This document shows, one piece after another, positions 1-8,660 of a stretch of 35,038 nt of DNA (position 1 is the stretch's first letter; the number at the start of each line of letters is the position of its first letter). A model generated the notes under the pieces. The model had not been told where the DNA came from, searched no databases, and saw only the letters and a program-made list of their open reading frames with translations. A program made the translations under genes and the position numbers. Source of the DNA: a bacterium (lineage in GTDB: Bacteria > Babelota > Babeliae > Babelales > Vermiphilaceae); assembly GCA_030588705.1 (NCBI GenBank), contig JAUUXD010000003.1, positions 1-35,038 on the forward strand, in the 5' to 3' direction.

Positions 1-82
1 GAATCGGTCAGTTCTTTCATCCTTTCCTGTATCCCAACATCGCAAGCTGACCCCCCTATTTCCACTCTATCGCTATAAAAAC

Positions 83-112
83 TTGTAACAACACGAGAAA
101 AAGCGGTAGAAT
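83..112 (+). promoter_or_regulatory. Candidate sigma70-type promoter upstream of the ATP synthase genes (TTGTAA-N18-TAGAAT)
   Basis: -35-like TTGTAA at 83-88 and -10-like TAGAAT at 107-112, upstream of atpE. Confidence 0.45.
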
Positions 113-182
113 ATGGAACATGTGGGCAGTTGGCAGTGCGAGTGAGGGACAAATTGACAATGCCAAAACATAAGGATGAATT

Positions 183-440
183 ATGGAAGGTGTTTTTTAT
201 GTAAAGGCCGCTGCATTTCTGGGAGCTGCTATTACGATGGGTATCGGTACAATCGGACCAGCACTAGGTCAAGGTTTCATTGGCATGAAGGCCTGTGAAA
301 GTATAGGGAAGTACCCGGAAAGTTCAGGAAAAGTAAGAACCGCTATGATGATTTCCATGGGCTTAGTGGAAACGGAAGCAATCTATGCACTTATCATCGC
401 AGCGGGGTTGTTGTATGTGGGCCATTACGCTACAGCATAA
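183..440 (+). CDS. atpE: F-type ATP synthase subunit c
   Basis: 85 aa, two hydrophobic helices, GIGTIGPALGQGFIGMKACESIGKYPE and ...MGLVETEAIYALIIA typical of c subunits. Confidence 0.96.
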   Translation: MEGVFYVKAAAFLGAAITMGIGTIGPALGQGFIGMKACESIGKYPESSGKVRTAMMISMGLVETEAIYALIIAAGLLYVGHYATA

Positions 441-464
441 CCGGGCATTCAAAAATCGATTGAT

Positions 465-489
465 AAAAATCCCCTCCGGGGGTATTTTT
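465..489 (+). terminator. Hairpin between atpE and the next gene (attenuator or partial terminator)
   Basis: AAAAATcCCC...GGGtATTTTT inverted repeat followed by a short T-rich stretch. Confidence 0.45.
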
Positions 490-533
490 AACGTTAGAGT
501 GCCTACAATGTTACCGTAGCTAATTGAGCCTAT

Positions 534-911
534 ATGAATATAAATGCCACATTGTTCGTTCAAGCAATCAATTTTTTTATTGCCTATCTTTTATTTCGTT
601 TTATTCTCCTAAAGCCTGCCTATCATGCTATCGTGCAAGAACAAGAAGATCAGGGTCGGTTGGAGGGCCTTGTCGCAGGCGATAAGAAATCTCTTGAAGA
701 TACACGAAAAAAACAGACAGCGCGGTGGCTTGCCTGTCAGCGCTATTGTAAGAAATATCTGCCGGGCCAGATTAATGAAGTGGAGCTGTTTCGTGGTATT
801 ACGCCGAAAATTTCTGTGCACGCTCCTTCTTCAAGGGAGCTTAGCTCAATGACAGAGCGTATTTCTCAAACAATCATTGCACGTGTAGGGGGGGCTGATA
901 GTCGTGACTGA
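534..911 (+). CDS. atpF: F-type ATP synthase subunit b-like (short, 125 aa)
   Basis: N-terminus MNINATLFVQAINFFIAYLLFRFILLKPAYHAI is typical of the b-subunit TM region; lies between atpE and atpH. Confidence 0.75.
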   Translation: MNINATLFVQAINFFIAYLLFRFILLKPAYHAIVQEQEDQGRLEGLVAGDKKSLEDTRKKQTARWLACQRYCKKYLPGQINEVELFRGITPKISVHAPSSRELSSMTERISQTIIARVGGADSRD

Positions 912-1389
912 ACAGATGACGGTTATCTTTTTTAAACTGCTTAATTTTGTGGTGCTGTTTGGTTTAATACTGTATGTGGTAAAGGTATATCTTATGCCCG
1001 ATCTGAGAGCGCAGATGGCAAAATATATTGCGTATCTAGCGGGATTGCGCAGTTCCCATCGTGCGCTGAAAAAAGATGAGCGTAAGCTGCAAGAGGCAAT
1101 ACGTGATGATACCAAGCAGCAGGAGCAACTCAAAGAGAACGTGAAGCGTTGGCAATCAGTGGTCAACGAGCAACGGGAGGATCTTTTGCGTGAACGGGAA
1201 GATCGAAAGGGTGTTCTTCTTAAACGTTTTGAGGAATATAAGGGACAGATTGCCTTGTATCGTACCTATAAGCAGGTTGCGCCAGAGGCGATAGAGCAGG
1301 CGCGCAGGGAGTTGGAGAAGCGCTTTGCTCAGGATGCTGCGCAGCGGAAGTTTATTAAAAAAATTGTGCTTGATATGCGCAAACAGTGA
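904..1389 (+). CDS. Second ATP synthase b/b'-like subunit
   Basis: N-terminal TM then long charged coiled-coil (161 aa); GTG start overlapping the upstream stop; operon position. Confidence 0.7.
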   Translation: MTEQMTVIFFKLLNFVVLFGLILYVVKVYLMPDLRAQMAKYIAYLAGLRSSHRALKKDERKLQEAIRDDTKQQEQLKENVKRWQSVVNEQREDLLREREDRKGVLLKRFEEYKGQIALYRTYKQVAPEAIEQARRELEKRFAQDAAQRKFIKKIVLDMRKQ

Positions 1390-1395
1390 GGATAT

Positions 1396-1923
1396 ATGGA
1401 CATAGCGCGTAAATATGCTCGAGCCTTTTTTGCTGTCTTTGGGGATGTAGTAACGGATAAACTGGCACAAAATATTGATCAGGCGGTTCAATTTTTATCT
1501 ACGCATAGGCGTGCGCTGTTTTTATTCAAAGTTCCGGTGATTGATCGATCAGTTAAGGTGCGTGGTCTCGAGGAATTTTGTGATCGATTCGCGCTTGGCA
1601 AGTCCATTCAAAAATTATTAGTATTGCTTCTTGACGAGCGACGATCATCAAAATTTGTGCTGGTGTTGCGGGCAATTAGCGCATTATATCGGAAGAAAAA
1701 TAACATGGTTGCCATTACGGTGGCTAGCTCATACACGTTAACCGACGAGCAACGGGCCACGATAGAAGCATTTATGGCACAGCGGATTGCGGGCAAAAAA
1801 AGCTATACATATACAATTGATCCGGCATTAATTGCAGGAGTTCGGGTATATAGCGATACCTTTTTATGGGAGTTATCCGTTGCAAAGCAGCTACGCGATC
1901 TATATTATTCTGCAATTTGGTAA
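1396..1923 (+). CDS. atpH: F-type ATP synthase subunit delta
   Basis: ARKYARAFFAVFGD... N-terminus, C-terminal DPALIAGVRVYSDTFLWELSVAKQLRDL; between b and alpha. Confidence 0.85.
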   Translation: MDIARKYARAFFAVFGDVVTDKLAQNIDQAVQFLSTHRRALFLFKVPVIDRSVKVRGLEEFCDRFALGKSIQKLLVLLLDERRSSKFVLVLRAISALYRKKNNMVAITVASSYTLTDEQRATIEAFMAQRIAGKKSYTYTIDPALIAGVRVYSDTFLWELSVAKQLRDLYYSAIW

Positions 1924-1933
1924 GGAATAGTTC

Positions 1934-3442
1934 ATGAAAGAAAGAACGACAGATTTGGTAACACTTTTTGAGCGATCGTTGCGCGATCTGCCAGAAGAAA
2001 AGTTAGAAGAAATTGGAATTGTGGTGCAAGTTGGCGATGGTATTTGTCGTGTGCACGGCCTTTCCAATGCGGTGTATCATGAACTGATTGAGTTTGAAGG
2101 AGGCAATCGGGGCATTGTGATGCAACTTGATGAAGATACCGTCTCTATTTTTTTGTTGCATAGCACGATCCAAGTAAATGAGCGTGAAATAGCGAAACGA
2201 ACGGGCGGAGTGTTTAAAACGCCGGTGAGTATGGGGTTGTTGGGTCGCGTTGTTAATGCGATGGGCAAACCGATTGACGGGCACGGTGATATAGCAGTTG
2301 ATGAATATCTTCCGATAGAAGCGGATATTCCCGGTATTATTGAACGAAGTCCGGTGAACCGCCCCTTAGAGACGGGTATTATGGTGGTTGATGCGCTGGT
2401 GCCAATTGGGCGCGGTCAGCGTGAGCTCATTATTGGAAATAGAAATACGGGAAAAACATCTCTTGCTGTCGATACGATTTTGCATCAGCGCGGAAAAAAT
2501 ATGTTGTGCATTTATGTAGCAATCGGTCAGCGACAGGCAAATATTGCCCGTATGGTTCGCTTGTTGCAAGAGAATGGTGCACTCGAATATACCGTCATTA
2601 TCAGTGCTGAGGCAGGCGAGGCGGTCTTAAATCAATATCTGGTTCCCTACATTGGCTGTACGGTCGGCGAATACTTTAGAGGGCGTGGCCATGATGCGTT
2701 GGTGGTCTATGATGATTTGAGTAACCATGCGATTGCGTTTCGTGAAATGTCTCTCTTGCTGCGTCGGGCGCCAGGACGTGAAGCCTATCCTGGAGATGTG
2801 TTTTATCTTCATGCGCGTCTTTTGGAGCGTGCGGGAAAACTTGTTTCAGGCAGTTCACTAACAGCGCTCCCTATCGTTCAAATTCAAAGCGATGATATCA
2901 CTGCCTACATTCCCACTAACTTAATTTCTATTACCGATGGGCAGATATTCTTAGATACACAGCTATTCAATCAAGGGATTCGTCCGGCGGTTAATACCGA
3001 GCTTTCGGTGTCTCGTGTGGGCGGAGCAGCACAAACAAAGGCCGTTAAACGAATGACCAGGGCGCTGCGCCTTGAGCTTGCGCAATATCATGAGCTTTTG
3101 GATTTTGCCCAATTTGGCACTGAGCTGGATGAAGTGGCCCGTAAACGGCTAGCACGTGGTAAAAGGGCGGTTGAGATTCTCAAACAGCCTCAGTATGCCA
3201 CCTACACGTTTGTGGATCAGGCGTTGATTTTATTCCTTCTAAAATATGATTTTCTGGATCCGATCAAAATGGCCCATGTGCATTCATTTGTGACCCAGTT
3301 TGTGAGCTATATAAAATCGGTCTATCAGGATGATATCTACCGTATTATAGAGAAAACAGAAGATATCTCCGACGGTATTTCAGCTCGTTTGACAGAGGTA
3401 GCCAGTGAATTTAGCAAGCTATTTGTGGCTCCTGAGCAATAA
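1934..3442 (+). CDS. atpA: F-type ATP synthase subunit alpha
   Basis: 502 aa; GRVVNAMGKPIDG, P-loop GNRNTGKTSLAVDTI, PAVNTELSVSRVGGAAQTKAVK. Confidence 0.97.
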   Translation: MKERTTDLVTLFERSLRDLPEEKLEEIGIVVQVGDGICRVHGLSNAVYHELIEFEGGNRGIVMQLDEDTVSIFLLHSTIQVNEREIAKRTGGVFKTPVSMGLLGRVVNAMGKPIDGHGDIAVDEYLPIEADIPGIIERSPVNRPLETGIMVVDALVPIGRGQRELIIGNRNTGKTSLAVDTILHQRGKNMLCIYVAIGQRQANIARMVRLLQENGALEYTVIISAEAGEAVLNQYLVPYIGCTVGEYFRGRGHDALVVYDDLSNHAIAFREMSLLLRRAPGREAYPGDVFYLHARLLERAGKLVSGSSLTALPIVQIQSDDITAYIPTNLISITDGQIFLDTQLFNQGIRPAVNTELSVSRVGGAAQTKAVKRMTRALRLELAQYHELLDFAQFGTELDEVARKRLARGKRAVEILKQPQYATYTFVDQALILFLLKYDFLDPIKMAHVHSFVTQFVSYIKSVYQDDIYRIIEKTEDISDGISARLTEVASEFSKLFVAPEQ

Positions 3443-3502
3443 CGTACTATTGCGGATTATATTGGCTTGAGTATACTAAAAGCTCTCTTTTCTGTTATGT
3501 AT

Positions 3503-3576
<74 letters not shown>

Positions 3577-3579
<3 letters not shown>

Positions 3580-3757
3580 TACTTCGCTCCTTCGGAGCTT
3601 CGTATGGCACGGCCACCCTTCGCTAGAAACGGAAGTCCTGTAAGATTGTTTGATATTGTGGAGCGAAGTATGTCCTGCGTAGCTGAAAGCGAAGCGGGAT
3701 GGCGGGCCTGTCCTTCGAAGTAAGCGGTCGAATGGCCGATGCGAAGTAGGGCCAGTT
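3577..3757 (+). repeat. Palindromic repeat mosaic starting at the tRNA-Arg CCA
   Basis: CCATACTTCGCT-CCTTCGG-AGCTTCGTATGG (3577-3607), then GCGAAG-rich repeats; 3723-3757 matches the reverse complement of 32521-32555. Confidence 0.8.
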
Positions 3758-3848
3758 TTTTAATGACTGGCAAGCCTTTTTATAATCGAGGAGATGTGGC
3801 AGCAGCGTTATGTTGTCTCATGGAAAAAGTATTTAATAAGGGTTAAAT

Positions 3849-4067
3849 ATGGCATGGTACGATATTCCAGTGGTTAAAGTAGAGTATGTTCGTAAAAATG
3901 GTAAAGATGTAGGCATTCAAATGAGTGCAAAAGACTTTGAAAAGCTGATAGGAAAAATGGAGGATTTTTTAGATAATTTGTCAGTTGAAGAATCAAAAAA
4001 AGAGAAACCCCCTAAATTTTACAGTCATAAAGCAATAAAAAAACTAATTGCGAGCAAAAAACGGTGA
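3849..4067 (+). CDS. Putative antitoxin of a RelE/ParE-type module
   Basis: Small charged 72-aa ORF directly upstream of, and overlapping by GTGA, a RelE-like ORF. Confidence 0.6.
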   Translation: MAWYDIPVVKVEYVRKNGKDVGIQMSAKDFEKLIGKMEDFLDNLSVEESKKEKPPKFYSHKAIKKLIASKKR

Positions 4068-4348
4068 CTTTTGTTAATCGCCTGAGGGGTTATGGGCTTT
4101 GCTATTCCTCGAGAGCCAAAAAAGCGATCGATAAACTTGATAAAAAAACCGCGATGCATATCGTAGAAAAATTGGAACAGCTCGTAAATGGTAATGACAA
4201 TTTGGATGTGAAGAAGTTAAGCGGTTGTTCTGAGTCGAGGTTTAGATTGCGGGTAGGGTATTTTAGGCTGATATATGAGGTGAGGGAGAAGGAAGTAATT
4301 GTGTATGTAATTGAAGTAGGACATAGAAAAGAGATTTATAGGAATTAA
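4064..4348 (+). CDS. RelE/ParE-superfamily toxin
   Basis: RAKKAIDKLDKKTAMHIVEKLEQL...DVKKLSGCSESRFRLRVGYFRLIYEV...VIEVGHRKEIYR matches the RelE pattern. Confidence 0.88.
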   Translation: MTFVNRLRGYGLCYSSRAKKAIDKLDKKTAMHIVEKLEQLVNGNDNLDVKKLSGCSESRFRLRVGYFRLIYEVREKEVIVYVIEVGHRKEIYRN

Positions 4349-4381
4349 CCGACTGTGTCGGGCAAAGCGGAGCGAAGACCG

Positions 4382-4546
4382 ATGAGTAAGAAAAAAACAA
4401 TAAAGCCGAAATTTTACTATGATGAAAAAAAACGTCCTGTTTTAGTCAGACTTTCTGTAGAAGATTTCGATAATCTCTACAGCGAGCTTAAAAGACTTTC
4501 GGCTGCTGCCAAGAAGCAGGCATCAGGTAAAAAAGTTCTAAAATAG
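4382..4546 (+). CDS. Small antitoxin-like protein
   Basis: MSKKKTIKPKFYYDEKKRPVLVRLSVEDFDNLYSELKRL resembles VVKVEYVRKNGKDVGIQMSAKDFEKLIGKMEDFL of the upstream antitoxin; ATG at 4382 preferred over GTG at 4355. Confidence 0.55.
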   Translation: MSKKKTIKPKFYYDEKKRPVLVRLSVEDFDNLYSELKRLSAAAKKQASGKKVLK

Positions 4547-4560
4547 TCTAAGGAATCCAA

Positions 4561-5022
4561 ATGAAAAAATTAGTAATAATCCTCCCCCTCCTTCTATTAG
4601 CAGGGTGTGGGGCATCACAAGGTGAAGAACAATCAAAACCGGTAGCTCAAGAAGGGAACGCTAAGATGACACGTCAAACAACTGATTCAGGATTAGCATA
4701 TGAGATCACGCAGGAGGGATCAGGAGCATCCCCACAGAAGGGCAAGCAGGTTACCGTTCATTACACCGGTTGGCTTGATGAGAATGGGCAGCCAGGCACG
4801 AAATTTGATAGCAGCGTGGATCGAGGCCAGCCGTTTAGTTTTGTTATCGGTGTGGGCCAGGTGATCAAGGGCTGGGATGAAGGCGTTATGAGTATGAAGG
4901 TTGGAGAGAAGCGCAGATTGATTATCCCTGCAGCGCTCGGGTATGGCCCGCATGGGGCTGGTGCAGTGATTCCACCGAATGCCACGCTTATCTTTGATGT
5001 AGAGCTTCTAAACGTTGGCTAA
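4561..5022 (+). CDS. FKBP-type peptidyl-prolyl isomerase, lipoprotein
   Basis: Lipobox LLLLAGC; VTVHYTGWLDENGQPGTKFDSSVDRGQPFSFVIGVGQVIKGWDEGVMSMKVGEKRRLIIPAALGYG. Confidence 0.96.
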   Translation: MKKLVIILPLLLLAGCGASQGEEQSKPVAQEGNAKMTRQTTDSGLAYEITQEGSGASPQKGKQVTVHYTGWLDENGQPGTKFDSSVDRGQPFSFVIGVGQVIKGWDEGVMSMKVGEKRRLIIPAALGYGPHGAGAVIPPNATLIFDVELLNVG

Positions 5023-5045
5023 AGCTCGATATATGATATCTGATT

Positions 5046-5076
5046 AAAGGGCCCCATTGTGGGGCCCTTTTTTTTT
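5046..5076 (+). terminator. Rho-independent terminator after the FKBP gene
   Basis: AAAGGGCCCCA-TTG-TGGGGCCCTTT 11-bp stem followed by TTTTTT. Confidence 0.92.
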
Positions 5077-5108
5077 GATGTGAACGGAAGTAAAATCCAA
5101 AGAAAATT

Positions 5109-5300
5109 CCGGTAGCGAACGGCTGACCAAAGGCCGACCGGAGGGAGGGCGTGTGTCTAGCTTGCGAGCGGGAGAACGATCCAACGGGACGTTGGTGCCC
5201 TTGTATCGAAGATATTGGGCAAGCAATATCTTTGTGCTGTCTGCATAAGGCGAGATTGGTAGTGATCAAAGATGAGTAATATCTGGAAATGACCGCTCCC
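5109..5300. ncRNA. Structured repeat element, copy A (candidate ncRNA or palindromic element; strand unproven)
   Basis: Homologous along its length to 18007-18205; hairpins CCAACG-GGA-CGTTGG and CGAAGATATTG-GGCAAG-CAATATCTTTG, with compensatory differences between copies. Confidence 0.6.
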
Positions 5301-5415
5301 CCCGCGCAGGGGGTAACTGCCTAGCCGGCATGAGGCACATCCCCCCACTAGACAGTGAATCCTTCTTTTGTTACTATGAGAAAACATTCAAAAAGTTATT
5401 ATTTTAGGGGGAACG

Positions 5416-7221
5416 ATGGCCACTCCGAAAGAGCCTTTTATTCGTAATGTTGCAATTATCGCTCATGTAGATCACGGGAAAACAACCGTGGTTGATCAAC
5501 TGCTGCGCCAATCTGGCACCGTATTGCGTCAAGATCAGGATCGGGTGATGGATTCCGATTCGATTGAAAAGGAACGCGGTATCACTATTCTGGCAAAAAA
5601 TACCGGTATCAAGTATGGCGGTCACACGATCAATATTGTGGATACGCCGGGTCACGCTGATTTTGGCGGTGAGGTTGAACGAACGCTCCAAATGGTGGAA
5701 GGTTTTTTACTTCTCGTTGATGCGGCTGAAGGAGTGTTGCCTGGTACGCGTTTTGTGCTTCAAAAAGCATTACAGCTTCATCTCAAGCCGATTGTGGTGA
5801 TTAATAAAATTGATCGGAAAGATGCAAGTATTAAAGCAACAGAAGATCAAATTCACGATCTCTTTCTCGATTTGGCTACAGAAGAATCCCATTTAGATTT
5901 TCCTATTTTATACGGCTCCTCAAAGCTTGGGTTTATGACAACCGATCCTGAAGTTCTAACCGATTCATTTATTCCGTTATTTGATGCGATTATCAAATAT
6001 ATTCCGGCGCCAAAACCAAAAATACAGGATCTTCAGCTGCTGATTACTAATCTTGATCACTCTGAATTTTTAGGGCCTATTGCCGTAGGACGTATTTTCA
6101 GTGGTTCATTGCGTGTCGGAGATTCTGTGGTGCTCTGCAAGGATGATACGGTGAGCGCACCAACAAAAATTACGAAAATGTTTATGTTTGCTGGTTTAGA
6201 ACAAGTTGAAGTGCAGGAAGCGCACTATGGCGATATTGTACTGGTGGCAGGCTTTAATACGCAGCCTGAGCTTGGTGCAACGATCTGTGCCGCTGGTAAT
6301 CCGCACCCATACCCGTACACCAAGGTGGATGAGCCAACCCTCTCGATGTATTTCTCCGTGAACAATTCTCCGTTTAATGGCAAGGATGGCAAATTTTTGA
6401 CCTCCCGTCATTTGAAAGAACGGCTTGAACGTGAACTAAAAAAGAATGTTGCCTTGCGGGTGGAACAAACAGATTCACCGGAGGCGTTTAAAGTGTCGGG
6501 CCGTGGTCAGCTGCATTTGGGGATCTTGATTGAAAATATGCGCCGTGAAGGGTTTGAGCTACAAGTTTCTGCTCCTGAAGTAATTTATAAAACGATCGAA
6601 GGGCGCAAACATGAGCCGATTGAATTAGCGATTATCGATGTTCCTCTGCAGCACCAAGGGGTGGTTATGGAAAATTTGGGGCAGCGTAAGGCGGAGCTTA
6701 AAAATATGCTGCCTATTGGTGGCGGCCGTGTGCGTTTAGAATTTGAAGTTCCTTCTCGAACGCTGCTTGGATTCCGTTCACAGTTTTTAACCGAAACGCG
6801 TGGCACGGGGATCATGAATTTGAGTTTCTTGGGATATCAACCCTATAAGGGTGATATGGCTACTCGTAAAAAGGGATCTCTCGTTTCGATGGAGAATGGC
6901 ATTGTCACTGCCTATGCGCTCGATGCGTTGCAGGCGCGCGGTATTCTATTCGTGAAACCAACCGAAAAAGTGTATCAAGGTATGATTATTGGTGAGCATA
7001 GCCGTGATAATGATCTTGATGTGAATCCCTGTAAAACGAAAAAATTAACCAATATGCGTGCATCTGGCTCTGATGATTCAGTGAAGCTGCCGCCAGTCAA
7101 AGAGATGACGCTGGAACCCTGCATGGAATGGATTCGCCCCGATGAGCTGATTGAGGTGACCCCTCATTTCATTCGTCTGCGAAAACGGGTGCTCAACCCA
7201 GTATTCAGAAAACGGGCCTAG
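5416..7221 (+). CDS. typA: GTPase TypA/BipA
   Basis: IAHVDHGKTTVVDQLLRQSGT, ERGITILAKNTGIKYGGHTINIVDTPGHADFGGEVERTLQMV, 601 aa. Confidence 0.97.
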   Translation: MATPKEPFIRNVAIIAHVDHGKTTVVDQLLRQSGTVLRQDQDRVMDSDSIEKERGITILAKNTGIKYGGHTINIVDTPGHADFGGEVERTLQMVEGFLLLVDAAEGVLPGTRFVLQKALQLHLKPIVVINKIDRKDASIKATEDQIHDLFLDLATEESHLDFPILYGSSKLGFMTTDPEVLTDSFIPLFDAIIKYIPAPKPKIQDLQLLITNLDHSEFLGPIAVGRIFSGSLRVGDSVVLCKDDTVSAPTKITKMFMFAGLEQVEVQEAHYGDIVLVAGFNTQPELGATICAAGNPHPYPYTKVDEPTLSMYFSVNNSPFNGKDGKFLTSRHLKERLERELKKNVALRVEQTDSPEAFKVSGRGQLHLGILIENMRREGFELQVSAPEVIYKTIEGRKHEPIELAIIDVPLQHQGVVMENLGQRKAELKNMLPIGGGRVRLEFEVPSRTLLGFRSQFLTETRGTGIMNLSFLGYQPYKGDMATRKKGSLVSMENGIVTAYALDALQARGILFVKPTEKVYQGMIIGEHSRDNDLDVNPCKTKKLTNMRASGSDDSVKLPPVKEMTLEPCMEWIRPDELIEVTPHFIRLRKRVLNPVFRKRA

Positions 7222-7258
7222 GGATTGTTTCAGGTTGAATTCTCAGCAATGCCCCCTT

Positions 7259-7287
7259 TTGCCTAAGTGGCTTTTTTAGCGTAGAAT
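7259..7287 (+). promoter_or_regulatory. Candidate promoter (TTGCCT-N17-TAGAAT)
   Basis: Sigma70-like boxes with 17-bp spacing upstream of the 7333 gene. Confidence 0.45.
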
Positions 7288-7332
7288 AAGGGATATAGTG
7301 GGAATGATCCCGGTGAATTTAAAGGCTATGGC

Positions 7333-7980
7333 ATGATAAAAAGATATGGATTATTAATCGGTTTGCTGATGGTATGCGCTTCGGCGTTTGCCATGGAACC
7401 AGATGAGGCAGCCCCTGTTGCTGATGCAGAGCAGCCAACTGCATTGAGGCAGCTAGGATCAGCATTACTTTGGCCATTTCGTCCGTTTGAAATAGTGGAT
7501 AAAAATGATGCGGTCCGTCAAAAGTATAAACGTTTAGTTGTGGCCGATTGGCCCAATCTTTCCAAGAAGCCGGAAGGCTATGATGCGTTTGATGAGGAGC
7601 GGAAAGAACTATCTGACTACTCTGCGAATAAGTTGCGAAACATTAAAGCTGGTGAAGATGATGATGGTGTCTTGCCTACGCGAAATCAGATTTTGATTTG
7701 GAAATATGAGTATAGATGTAAGTATGCGCGTTGGATTCCTCAGTTTTTGCATGGGTCTCCGTATAGTTACGTTGCTTCCGGTTTATACTACTGCGCGCTT
7801 GCAGCCGGTGCCGTAAAGGGCGCTCAAAAAATAAGAAAAATATTGAGAGATCGAAAAGATTCTACTTCGTTGAAGAGTGGGGAAGAAGTGAAGCATGCTA
7901 CTGCGCACTCAGATTGTGCGTGGTGCAGAGCTCGACAGAAAGAAATGAATAATAACCATACCGTAGAGGAATCAGTATGA
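7333..7980 (+). CDS. Secreted or membrane-anchored hypothetical protein
   Basis: Signal peptide MIKRYGLLIGLLMVCASAFAMEP; hydrophobic segment near the C-terminus; CxxC near the end. Confidence 0.8.
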   Translation: MIKRYGLLIGLLMVCASAFAMEPDEAAPVADAEQPTALRQLGSALLWPFRPFEIVDKNDAVRQKYKRLVVADWPNLSKKPEGYDAFDEERKELSDYSANKLRNIKAGEDDDGVLPTRNQILIWKYEYRCKYARWIPQFLHGSPYSYVASGLYYCALAAGAVKGAQKIRKILRDRKDSTSLKSGEEVKHATAHSDCAWCRARQKEMNNNHTVEESV

Positions 7981-8510
7981 ATAACAAAATGAAGATGTTG
8001 GCAATTGTCGCCGTATTAGTGTCATCCGTGGCTCAGGTAGATGCGGGCCGTGGCGTGAGACAAGTTCAGGGGCGTAGAGCGCCGGCTCCTGCGCGTAGAG
8101 CAGCAAGTCCTACTTTAGCGGATGGTGTTAGGGGTTTGGCGTCGGATATCGAAGATGCAGCGAGCGCCGTAGCGGGAGTTGCAAGAAACGAAGCCCATGC
8201 ATCATGGGATTGGAAAGCAGTCAAGAAATTAAACAAGGTGCATCCTTGGTTTCCCGGAACCTATCCATTGAATGAAATAAAAGAAGGGCGTGATACCAAC
8301 TGGATACACCCATCGCTTTGGGAACAAAGTTTTGTGCGTGAGGGTGCTCGTTCAATCCATCCATCAATTCAGCTTGGGTTCACGGTATTGCTCAAATGGT
8401 TGCCTGTAGCATTAATTGTGCGTGGTATCTATAAAGTGGCAACAAAAAAGAAAAAAAAGCATCACAAAAAGCACGATAAAAAAGCTCATCATGTTGCGTT
8501 GAATGCATAG
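7977..8510 (+). CDS. Secreted or membrane-anchored hypothetical protein with basic Lys/His tail
   Basis: Signal peptide MKMLAIVAVLVSSVAQVDAG; C-terminal TM plus KKKKKHHKKHDKKAHH; ATGA overlap with the previous stop. Confidence 0.75.
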   Translation: MNNKMKMLAIVAVLVSSVAQVDAGRGVRQVQGRRAPAPARRAASPTLADGVRGLASDIEDAASAVAGVARNEAHASWDWKAVKKLNKVHPWFPGTYPLNEIKEGRDTNWIHPSLWEQSFVREGARSIHPSIQLGFTVLLKWLPVALIVRGIYKVATKKKKKHHKKHDKKAHHVALNA

Positions 8511-8660
8511 CGAATTGTGTGTGTGGCGCAAACGATGGAACCCTTGTATTCTCCGATATTTTCGGCATACTAGGACGATAGTGAGTTGAAGCAAAGGAGT
8601 GGAGAAAATGAGCAGAGAAATATATATTTATCAACTTACATAAAACACAGAGGTGTGATT

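Noticed and set aside
5109-5300. Possible tmRNA, RNase P RNA, SRP RNA or 6S RNA identity for the repeat element
   Set aside because: No recognisable tmRNA tRNA-like end, RNase P GAGGAAAGTCC core or SRP loop; 6S size is similar but the internal hairpin layout does not obviously fit. Needs Infernal.
5157-5387. Minus-strand ORFs over structured element A (and 18002-18217 over B), whose peptides partly align (AQYL.YKGTN...ARK.DTRPP..RP.V.RSLP)
   Set aside because: Considered as a small protein family, but substitutions fall in all codon positions and instead preserve base pairs, and there is no clear RBS; treated as a structured nucleic acid, though coding is not fully excluded.
8541-8570. CCCTTGTATTCTCCGATATTTTCGG resembling the core of the structured element
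   Set aside because: Only one 9-mer shared and no matching hairpin pair; probably chance.
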